Positions 14,201-26,200 of a stretch of 64,000 bases of DNA are shown here, one piece after another. The stretch covers positions 14,570,001-14,634,000 of the forward strand of contig OX387606.1 of the NCBI GenBank assembly GCA_947568835.1. The letters are read 5' to 3'. Position 1 is the stretch's first letter. Every line of letters starts with the position of its first letter. The translations under genes were made by a program, and so were the position numbers. The notes under the pieces were generated by a model, which searched no databases, was not told the DNA's origin, and was given only the letters and a program-made list of their open reading frames with translations. Source of the DNA: Protonemura montana (Eukaryota; Arthropoda; Insecta; Plecoptera; Nemouridae).

Positions 14201-17200
14201 GTTTTTATTTTCGAGTAAAGGCGAGAAATTAGGATGAAAGTCACATAGACGAAAATGCATGTCATATTCATGTCCGAAATTGCATAATTCCAAAATAGAA
14301 ATCACAAATCATTAGGGATTCAGATATATAACCACAAAATAAGGAAACAAGCGATTCGAACAAGAAAACAAATTAATGGGAAACGAAATGTATCTAGCTC
14401 TGCTCGGATCATTATAGTCCAGTCCGGTATTTAAGAAATTTGAGAAAGTCGCGATATTGTGAATTATTTTCTAAGAAATGATTTTCAACTCGACATCTAT
14501 CAACGTATCACCATCAATGACCTAGTACTCGGCCAGAAAAACAATCCATAACAACCATGCATGTTAATCCAAATCAAGTATAAAAAGATTATCTAAACTA
14601 ACTTCTATTTTTATCGAAAACAACAGAGTCTTTCAGGCTACTATCTCCATAAAATCGTAAAGCCTCTCTAATTAATGCAGGTATTTCTATTTATAGATCG
14701 ATCATATCGATGCCGTTTATTTAAGGAAAGTGCCGATCGCGTCAGTGCATTATAAAAAGCAAGTTACTCAAGAATGCTCGCCTCTCATTTAGTCTGAGGG
14801 AATGTAACCGGCACAGCAGTAGCAACAGCAGCACCAGCAACAACAACATCAACACAGATCATTAACTTGTGCATCGCATGCTAACCGAAAGGTTGTTGAT
14901 TCTTTATAAGATACTAATTAACATAATCTAAAGCAATTACAAACAACTACAACATGTTTCATGTGTGTCTACATACATACGCGAGACACACAATTATTGC
15001 ATGGTACAGTGGCAGCAGCAAAACGGGGAGGGTAGCAATGGAAAATGCCTTGGGACAAGAGCATAAGACCATGGCAAATCGACGTAGTGACCTGTAACCA
15101 GGTCAGAAGAGCTTGATTCGCATTTGGCGCCACGGCGGCAATGCAGACGCCATGTGTAAATGGCTGCAGCGCGACTATGGCGCCATTTGTGGCGTCACGA
15201 TCACATCCTTTTCCGGGCATTTCTTTCGAGCTCGGAGCCATGCGGTCGCTGTGCTCGAGGAGGAGGAACGACATGCGTGCTAGGTGGTAGAAAAATGTAG
15301 TAGAAAGTCGTACTGGCTACGCAAGAAATTGTGTGTGCATGTGTTTACTTCACTAGTGTCTAATTAGTAATTTGTCAAGGAAAAAATCACTAATTTGATG
15401 AATTTTACTGTGGGTATGCTTGGTTTGTTGATCTTATGTCTTAGAAATAAGTTTGCCGCTTTCTTGCATACGCCGGAGGATATTTTATTTTTAGCTGATG
15501 AATCTCAGAAGGCACACGCCATCGTAGCGTAACACCAAGGAGTTATTTCTTCGGCAATTTACTGCAAAACGATTAGCATTTTAAGGTAAACTTGTGACAC
15601 AATTTCGCGCCAGTATTACAGAAACAATTACAAAAACTAAACTAATATAATCGATCAGTAAAATAGGTCAATCGCGTTAATTTTCTACTTAAAATATTCT
15701 TTCCTGTATAATTTAATTGGTGCATATATTTAAAACACCACCCAATGTCGCGCGCTTGAGTCTTATTTTGTGTCAATGTCATTATCAGCTGGTGCGATGT
15801 TTGAGAAACGATTCGGATTTTGCTCAAGATCATGACCAACCCGGATCACGGAACTAGATTTTATCGGACAATGCAATTAAAAATTAGCGCTCTTTTACTG
15901 GTTTTTCGTTAACATATCGAAAAACTAACACCCAAATTGTCGATTGCTCGGCTACATCCAACCGTGGTGGCTGTTTTTTTTTTTTTTTTTCAAATATTAT
16001 CGAGATGTTCGACAAGAACTTGGTATGTTTCTCACTCTCCCAGACAGTGGCTTCTCAAGCTGACTTTAGAAACGAAAGGCAAAGAGCAAGTCCTGATATC
16101 TCACGATTTTAATCACTTTTATAAGAACTGATCTCGACTACGACTGCACCGTTATCCTGAGGCTGCAACTCAATACTGCAGTCCTGTTTGATCGTTTGTG
16201 CTCTGCATTATTCGGCTTGTTTCAGCCTTTTTAGGAGATTTGAAACTGTTATAATAATTGCGCCTTGATTTTTATCGCTGTGGACTCTGTCGCAAAGACA
16301 TGAAAGTACCTGATTCATATATTTTATGGTTTAAGTATTAAATTAAATACTATAAAAAAATGTATGACCTAAGTTTATAAAACTGCCAATAAAAGTCAGT
16401 TCATGATTTAATTTATATAGTCTCTCATGCTGTTTGACTTTTGTACTAAAGCAAGCTTTTGGCGGGCAAGAAATTTAAAATTAGGAAATTATTCGCATTT
16501 TCGCATTATTATAAAAAGGTGTTTTAGAATGTACTGACTTTTATTTAAATTCTGTGCATTTTCTATAGAGGGTATATTTTCTAGCAATTCTTGGTCGCAA
16601 TACAGATATGTCATACCATCACAGATGAGATTATATCATGATAATTTATTATATTTTTCATTCTATCATTACAGGCATTATATGGCAATTCTTCTAATTA
16701 AAAAAATTCACATACAACCATCAATGTGCGAATAATAGTAATTATTCCCATTCATATTTTTCTAGAAATCACTAATCAAGTAGTTATTCTAACTTTTATT
16801 AGAAATAATGACACGTATATTCAAGGACAATTCGGTAGTAAAAAGAGCGTGTGTTTCGCAGAGGGTGAACAGCAACGTTAAGAGTGGAAACAGTTTCCTA
16901 GTTGCTTCGAAGGTGACGACAGCGAAGATCATTCCTTACGTCGCGCCGTCAAATAAAACAGCAGAGAAGTGAAACTCTATGCTTTTCACAAGACATAAAG
17001 AACGGAAAGTTTTATTCTTGTTGTGTTACTCGCTTGAACCTTCGGTGGACTGAGCGAGCTCTTTAGGAACTCTTTAGGAAATTAGCGCTAGGAAATATGA
17101 TCATTTTTACCGACGAGTTTTCCGTTATGTCCATAAATTTATTTTTCCTAGAGTGAATTACTTATTAGAACATATTCTAGATATTTTATGCCCCAAACGA

Positions 17201-20200
17201 CGCTTTATTTTCGTCAGTTCGTGGTTCCAATTTATCCCTGAGCTAGTATAAAAATAATCTTTTAGTTACTTATGCGTTGATATAAATTACACAAAAAATT
17301 TTTTTATAAATAAAATCGTAGAAAACCAAAGTTTCGGTCAAAGTTATCCGACTTTCCTCTGGGCGCTTACAACTTCGGATTAAAACAGCAGCGGTTCTTA
17401 GAATTTCGATTACAACCAGAAAAAAAGCACATTTTTTTCAATCAGTCTTTTGGCATGGCTCGACGCCACGTAGAACGCTGGACATTTTCTCCGGTGCCGA
17501 CCAAGTCGTTTCCTTTCCTCTGCATACTTCATGCACTATGCAAGTACATGCAGGTGCAATGCTCTCGTGCCCAACTGCACACTGTTGACATTTATCAAAT
17601 CACATACACAATGGGTACCATTATCTACGCTCCCAAGATACCTGAAGGCAGATTTCATTATTACCTTGCCATAGACTTAGGTGAAGACTTTCACAATGTT
17701 ATGGCTTACCAATCTGTAATATCGGGTGTGCGACTTAAACTATGTTAAACTTGCATGAATTTGCGAATAAATTGTGTAATACTGAATTATTAAACTAGTG
17801 TCTCTACACGAGATCCAAATCGAAGTAATATTAACTAATTTCTAATGCGATAATAAACTAGATTGTTCTTATACCTTCTAGCAGTCTGCCCACAATCGAG
17901 CAAACCACCTGGCTAAAATAGTGGTTGCAGAAATGAAGGCCAAATAAGGAATTATAATTTGTAATTATTGTTTGTATTCTGACCTGCCCCAGTAAAAAAA
18001 ATTGTTTATTTTCTGCGAAACCAAGAAAAACAAACTCGGTTGTTCCATGGTTATAATGACACCAAACCTTCAAAACTAGTTTACACTAGTGCAGCAAAGA
18101 TTTGATCGCACAGCCATTTATTTGTCTACACATTTGACTCAAGACTATTTGCTTTGAAAATTCTGTCGATGAATCGTCATTAGTTCCCGAATACCAAACA
18201 ACAAACACGTTTTAATGAATCCGTACATAATTAATAAAAACTCTAGCTGCTGAAACCAGTTGAATCCAGTTGTCCAGACAGTTTTCTGAAGTCAGTGGTC
18301 ACGCCACGTGCGTACAGACCACAACACTCTCTTGAGATGTGATAACGCCGTTCATCTCCCGACGTCGCTGGAAACGGAATCGAGTCCAACCGAGTGGGGA
18401 ATGCGGTTTAATTGTGCTTTAATTACAAAGCAATCGCACCGCGGTTTCCGTACCGCAATTGCGCGGCGCCAGCCGCTGAATCTTGAAAAAAATGCGTGCG
18501 ACAACACACGCAGCTTCACTATCCATTGCATCTTAAGAAAGAAAATTTGTTTAAATGGTGTATACAAAAAAGCAACTCCTGCAAAACTTGAGCTAAAACG
18601 CATACCTAGAATCCCATTAGATACCACTTACTACGACCCTACAACCACGGTGCTAATGTCAAACTGTCTTCGCGAAAAATGGCCGTCAAATTAATTCTTT
18701 ACCGACCCAAAACAGAGGACGCTACTAGGTGGAGTCACCGTCGTTTCGAGTGTTCAGACATTTAATTTCGTTATTTCTCGCTGATTACTCGCATGTGAGT
18801 CTGATATACATACATCGACATTTTGAGTCACAATTGTTGAATTGTAGACATTTCTTAGAAAGGACGGACGCAAGCGCCATCGGGTGACACGTACCGTTAC
18901 CACGGGTTGGCGAGTCGTTTGCTCAACAGAATGTTTAACATTAATACTTGACTATGCCTATAAACTCAATGCTACATTCCTTTCTATAAGCTGCTACCTT
19001 TCTGTTGAAGTGGTCGAATTTAAGCCACTATTTTTTTAAACTTCGACTGCGTCTAACAGCGACTAACAGCGTCAACAGGCAGGGGGGTTCTTTTAGATCT
19101 TCGTCAAATCCAAACCCCGATTCTTCTTAAATTCTTAGGATGAAATGGAGTTGTAAAGCAACACATGATTGTCTTTTCCCAGAAATCTGAGTCTCGTTTG
19201 TGATGAAATAAGGAAATCAAAAACGTTAATTCATGTACGAATATCCCGTTTATACCACGAGAGTTGAACGCTGTCAAAAGTGTGTGTGTTTGTTATGTGG
19301 CTTTATCTGTCGATATCTAGACGAAGAAGTCAGCCAGTCTCGAAGGAGGCCTAGATTGGAAGCGAATGCACATGCGATCGAATCTTTATGCCCTGAGGAG
19401 ACCGTTGGAGGTTAAACACGTGGAGACTGAGAGCTGAGTGGAAAAAGACGAACGCTTTTGAACTTTTGTAGTAAGAGCTGCTCCTTTTTCTAGCACGATG
19501 AAATTCGTGGTGTGTTTTGGAGAAGAACTGAACTATCTTGGACAAATTGTTGTTAGATTTGGTGTTTTACCTCTGCGTGTCAAGAGTGAAAAGTGGTCTG
19601 TTTTCCAAACAATTCTCCGCGAGGAAAGCAACGTAGTAAACTCAGTAAAGCGAGACAGTTGATTTTTTTTGTTTTCTTGATCTTTTGACAATAATTTATC
19701 CGCCCCGTTGTGAATCCGCCAAACGGTGAAGAGAATAACAAAATTTTAGAGTGATTCTTTTCTCAAATTGCAATATAGTTGATCACGCAGTGTATGGTCC
19801 CAGCGTAAGCGCATGTGTATGGCGTATACCCACACACACACATATAATTTTTTTTTTATTAACGTACCTATACTCATTTTTGTGTTCAAGAAATACGCTG
19901 AAATACGACAAACTTTTGCGATTTCGCTGTAAAAAATTTAACTCACATTAGGCAGTATTGCTTGTATTACAAACCATCACACCGATTGAACGCCAAGAAC
20001 GAGAACGCAAATTGACTAGAAATGTTCAGTTATCACCTTTTTAAAAGAAGTAAAAACAGCTGTGAAATTTTTGAATTCTCTACACCCCCTTTCCCCCCTG
20101 GTCGGGAGAAAATCATAATTTCTCACTATTCCTCGCCGATAGTTAAACCACGCGAACACCACTAAAACTATTCTTTTTCTACACAATTCTACCGGAAAAC

Positions 20201-23200
20201 TGAAACAAAATTCTAGTAAAAGACTGTTTAGCAGTCTTGCAGTGGCAGGTATTTTCATAACTCACAAGAAAGTACCAAGTCACTCGTTCCCATCATGAAT
20301 TTTCTACGTTTCCCGTTGATTTCCGTCCACCCTTACAAAAAGCGTTATAAAGTGTCTTGCTCGACTGTGAAACAGATCAGACCACTGCACTTGAGAAGTT
20401 GTGACAAGCTTGGAGCTGCACTGATTGACAGATACTTGTTTGTGACGGTCAAAAAGCTGATGCATAGCCGACCGATCAAGATTTATGCTACTGCTGCTGT
20501 TGCTGTTGCTGTTGTTGCATCGGATAAATGTACTCGTACCTCGCAGCTTCCGTGACTTGCCACCTCAATTGTTTATGCAATTATGCTCTGTTTGTGAACG
20601 ACATTTGTCGCCACCATGGACATTTCGAAAACTTCCTGGTTCAAGTTCAGTATACGTGCACTGGATTGTGTTTCCTGTTTGCTGGTTGCTCCCGGCGGCT
20701 GGTGATGCATCATCATAGAGATTTGACAAACTTCCGGCAATCAATTTTTTTAAATAATAAACATTCTGCAGATATTTTACTGGTTGAGTGTAGAGCCTGT
20801 GATAAGAATAACTGCAGTATACGTGGTATCGAGACCTCCAGATGCACCTTAAATTGAAAAATGGCATTCGTAGTATAATCATACGAAAATCCACTGCTTC
20901 CTTTCCAATTTTAAACCTTTAATTGGGAAAAAAGGGTTGCTGTTCGCACACGGAAATTTCAGGAATAAAATAGCGAATCTACAACTCTTTCCCCAAACTA
21001 ATCCAGTATGCCTACGTCTTCCCCAACAACGCCCGAAACTCACGAATTTCTTTTTGCTACCACAGGCCTGATGATGGAGAGCGAGAAGAAAATCTTCGAG
21101 ATGATGGACGAGAAGGCCGACATGTCCAAGTACTGGATGCCCCTCATATGGGCGACTAATATCATGAACCGTGCGCGCAAGGAGCTCCTCATCCCCAACG
21201 ACCAGGTCGTGCAGACGATGCTGCGCGAACTGTCCGACATCCGACAACGCCTCGGGTCTCTCATCGGATACGACACCGTCTGCGTGCCATTAGTCTACAC
21301 GCAGGTCAGCCATGAAATCATCTCGGTGCTTACCTGCCCTGTTTCTTGCTTGAAATTGGGCTCCGGTTGCCGGCATAGATCTGCATGTTTAAGGCCATGA
21401 CGCTTTCATTAATTTTTTTAAATTCTGCTAATCGTTAGTGTTTTTTATATTTATGCTGTGCTTTGATTGATTGATTTGTATCGTTTAATCACGCGCTGTT
21501 TTGACAACGGGCTCTATGGCACTGGTCTAATGGCTTCGGTGGATGGGTGGGCAATTATTAAGTTGATGATGAACCTAAACCTAGCCCAGAAGAGAGGAGA
21601 GGAAACCCGGTGTAGGCACGTTGACTGTTTCCATTTCATGATAACTGACTTTCCGAAGGATGGTACATTTGAACCAAACTCTTCAATCCCTTCAATCTTT
21701 TCCCCTAACAGAATTGGTCATGATGATGATCACCCTACCCAACATCTAACCTAGCGCAGTGTTGCTTAACTTTGAAGATCTCACGAGAACCGGTGTTTTC
21801 AACACGCTAAACCGTTCGGAGGTCACCCACTACCTTCGCCAGCTCAATGCCAGCTAAAAGTAGCGACGTTTAGAATAAAAAGCATCTTGCAAATTGATGT
21901 AGTACATTTTTTATGCATCTGTAGCTTAGCATCGCTTCAAATAGGCCACGAGGCATGGTGAACTCTGAGAATCAACCAAGAAGCCCACCTGGCCAAGCCG
22001 CGTTAAGAACCAATTCAAGCTTTAAATCTCAAAAAGCTTATTTCGCTGCAGTCATGTGAACTGCTGAAGCATGGTTTAGCCCATTACGTATAGGTATGCA
22101 ACCGCAGGAATAAGCGGACGCTTAGGAGCAATTCAAGAAAAACTCAAACCCAAAAGCAGGCCAATAGCAAGTAAAGCTTTAAATGCCGGAACGCTTATTT
22201 CGTGCTAAAGCATGGTTTTACGGATTCGATATGCAGCGGGCAAGTACTTGCAGGCGCCAAGGAACTGGCTGAAAAAAGACAGCGGATACAGGAAATGCTA
22301 CATGCCGAAGAGCAATCGGAAAGACCATGAACTTGCTCACTCTCTACAAGACTGGCTCTGGTCACTGACAAAGAATTCACTCTGCTAAGAGTCCGAGAAA
22401 GTGTACGTCAGAACAAATTTCTTCGTGATAATACAGATGAAAACACGGATAGTCAGTCTCAGATTGAAAAGGTAGATTAGAATCCGGGATTTTACAAAAA
22501 TTATGTAACATATAATTCCATTGACGTCACATGTGATGCGAAATTCGGTGAGTCCAAAGCATGGAGTAGATTGTTTAGTCGTTTGTTTCGAGGTTGTTAG
22601 CTACACAAGTTGTTGGAGGTAACACGAATATCTGGATTGCTTCCAAAGACCCCACCCTAACGTAGTCCAGTTGGGTTGGGTGTTCTTTTGACGACTTTTA
22701 ATTGCTTTGTTGCTTATGCACCACAGTATATTTTGTAACCGATATTTAAGTTAGTGGTACTTGTTACAAATTGTCAATAAGTGGCCTTTATGAAAAATGC
22801 TTGACATAATTTTGACCATTTTGCAGCATTTTTCTGCCAACTGTTTTCTGGTCGGAGCTGTAACTCGTTTACATTTGCACTATTTATCCTCATCAACCTA
22901 GATGGTACTGTTTGTTATCATAATCTTTCTGAATTTACATAGTTCATTATAGCAATCACAGAAATTTTCTCAACGATGAGAGAAAAATCGCTGATAACTT
23001 TTACAAGGAAATTTTCATTTGAGATCAGCTCCACCCATCTACTTAAAAAAAACACACACACACATCACTCTCCACATTCTTTTATCATGCTAAAATGTAG
23101 TTGTCGCCAGCTTCCAAATTCAAATTGTCTGGCACATTGAATACCTTTGCAGACAACATCACCACATTCAGAACGCTGTGCCCTTTGGAAAAAATTAACT

Positions 23201-26200
23201 GCCATCTCATTTGGTGCGTACCTGTCAATTGTGTCGACAAGTGTCATTGTGCCCAGTAATCTTGCTACGACAAAACGCATGTCGTTTAGCATGATGGAGT
23301 GGGATGATCTTTATCATGCTAAATTCATTGGAGTCACGCTGACGTTAACAATGGCGACAATTTCATACGTAACACCTTCTCACGCTCGCTTCAAGTCGTT
23401 AGCGATCTTGTTAATTGAGAATTGTATTTAAAGGTTATTGTTACCACGTAATTGCGCCACCACTTGTTCTTCGATATATTATTGAAATTATTGTTCTTGT
23501 GTTACATGTAACATGAGATGGAAATGTTGGTATTTACATTATTTTGCGCTAATTCAGTTTACCATTAGACTAGAAACGCTTAGAATATACCATCCTGCCT
23601 CATGATAAAAAAAAAAGTACTTTGTACTACCATAGCTCAGTTAGAACACTTTTCTAACCACGAGGAGAATTGCAGGGGTATGCAATAATAAATACCTACA
23701 TTTGTTAATGCTGTCAACTTCAACCCCCATCCGAGTTCGCTCCTCAGAAGTCTAAAAAAACTGCACGCATTTCAATTCAAAATCGATATAACAATCTTTC
23801 GACCTTCAGTGAGAACAGCTTTCGAGAGACTGGAACAAAGGATGCCATCTTCCAAGAAAGAGCTATTTTTACACCTCGAGTTAGGCTGTGAGTCTAATAG
23901 TTGCCTGTTTTTCCTCCACAGGTTGTCTCCTTGTCCGTCTACACTTACTTCTTGGCGGCGCTGATTGGACGTCAATTTGTTTTCCCCAAGTACATGGAGG
24001 GCGAAATACCAGAGAGTAGTCTAGTCGACTTGTTCTTCCCCTTCATGACCATCCTACAGGTAAATAACGCCAAAAATGCATTGCAAGCGTGTTATCCTCT
24101 TAAAATTGACGCCCACTGTCTAGCTCTCAGCAACCATTGAATTTTCAAAACAGCCACGACCGGCTTCTGGTAGGTATACAAAGATGTGTGCGGAAAATCA
24201 TGTTACCACCAAATACATGGCAAACTGTTTAAATGTAATACATTTTCGGGAGAGAACGAATAGCTTGCAATAGAAGCGTAGCACTTTACTCAAGTGCTAA
24301 AATATGAAGGCATCACTGCTCCTTCCTCACAACGGAAGGAATTTAATAACATTAGATTGGCAATACTGACCTTTGTCTTCACTATTGAGGTAGAAGACGA
24401 GGGCATTAAGATATTTCCAGGTGGACACTGACCAATTTCTTCACATAACATAAGTTTAAATTCACACTGGTACTAGACTACTGCTAGACTAGTACAAATC
24501 GCACACAACCTAACCTGAGTCTCGACGAATACCCTCCATGCGGTCACTCGTTCACGGGTTCAACTCTTGACTACCCAAAACTCAACTGCCATTTAGTTCA
24601 GGCCGAAAGAATACCTGTCGTCAGCGCTCTCTGTTAGCCAACTAGCCTGCTAGCCTCTAATCGATTACCAACCGAAGACTGAACTGTGGAAAATTAAAAA
24701 CATTGAAATTTCTCCAACGTGGTCTGTCAACATTTTTTGGAAAAAAAAATTAATGTTCTGATTGTATGGCTACATCAACACCACTAAACATATGTTCTGG
24801 TAGTAAGGTAACAAAATCGGTAGTCGAAATGACAGTAGGGGAACGCAGTGGGAACGCAGGGGAACACATCGTGTCCATGCATTCTGCTAAGGGTAAGGAA
24901 GAACAAAGCTATAAAGGAAGCTATGAAACCATGCCAGTGCAATACAAGCATGGTTGTCCTTGCAAGTGTTTCGGTGTGTTGATGTGTAAAGGAAGCAACC
25001 CAAATATTTCAGTCGGTTTTAACGCCCGACAGAGTAGAGGAATAATTGAACAATAACACGTCGGGTTATGACGCACATGGAGAACTTTCCTTAGTAAACA
25101 AGAACGCCACCAAAACACTATTATTCAGCAACTAGGAAGTTGGTATATGGAGCAAATTATGCTTACCACAGGTATTGGCAGGAATGCAATGCAGAAATCT
25201 TAGTGGTTGCGGTTCGGACAGGCGAAGTACCAGTTAAAAACAGCTAGTATGACTCTCAAATCACGTGACCTCCCGCAAAAGATTTTCAAATGTTTCTCCC
25301 AAATGTCATGTAAACAACTTCGAGTTGAAGATGCATGCCACTGTCCTATGTGCTGCACTGAAACGGGTCAGGGTGTAAAATTCTGAATTCTTTCCAGTTC
25401 TGTTTCTATATCGGATGGCTGAAGGTTGCCGAAGTGCTGATAAATCCCTTTGGCGAGGACGACGACGACATCGAGCTCAACTGGCTCATCGACAGACACA
25501 TTAAGGTATTAAATCCTCGCCAAACTTTTCTGTGTTTCGAATTGTTACACTCTCATCATGATCTTGATCTTGAATATTCCGTGCATAGTTCAACTACAAG
25601 GACAATGAACAGGGGCAGTGATACACGCGGTAAACAAACTATAAATCATAAGAGTGCTATTCGAGTAAATGTCTACAACTAATTTTAAAGATATAGGTAA
25701 TAATATAATATGTTTTTGTTGTGAAAACAAGGAAAAGGCATTCTGAACTCGACGTCGCTCAGTGCACCTGCTTCACGATCCCATTAGCTGACTAATAGCA
25801 CACATTCAGACAGTTAATTTCTAGCGTACTAGCTTCGGTCATTTCCATAACTTTCGTAACTCTTCATTAATTTTCAATAGCCTTGTCTCCAAGCTTATCA
25901 AGAAAAAATAATTAATACATCATTACGGTGTTGCTTTTGTACGTTAAATATATATTAAAGCTCTTTAAAAGGTTTTAAAAGACCTGTGTTGATAAATGGC
26001 CAAATTGCCATTGAAACTGACTATGATAACCGAGGTAGTATACCTACAAAATATAAGTGGCTTCAGCTTCCTAAATTTTATTCCAGCTTAGGTTGCCTTT
26101 ATTGATTTATGAAGGTCCCTGCTCTTGAGGAAACTATTAAATTTTTACAATTTTTAGAGTAGACAAAGCAAATAGAACCCCCATTAATCTGTGGGTAAAG

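Noticed and set aside
13762-14271. 169-codon minus-strand open frame in a bestrophin intron
   Set aside because: No recognisable domain, biased low-complexity composition and no flanking splice-consistent exons; length is plausible by chance in a 9 kb intron.
14969-15274. 101-codon minus-strand frame in a GC-richer patch
   Set aside because: Not recognised, no splice context, and inside an intron on the opposite strand; kept only as a note.
17455-17748. 97-codon plus-strand frame starting MARRHVERW
   Set aside because: No recognisable family and no neighbouring exons; probably chance.
23620-23690. tRNA-like sequence with TAGCTCAGTTAGAAC
   Set aside because: The A box is only partly preserved and no T arm or acceptor pairing follows; decayed repeat at best.
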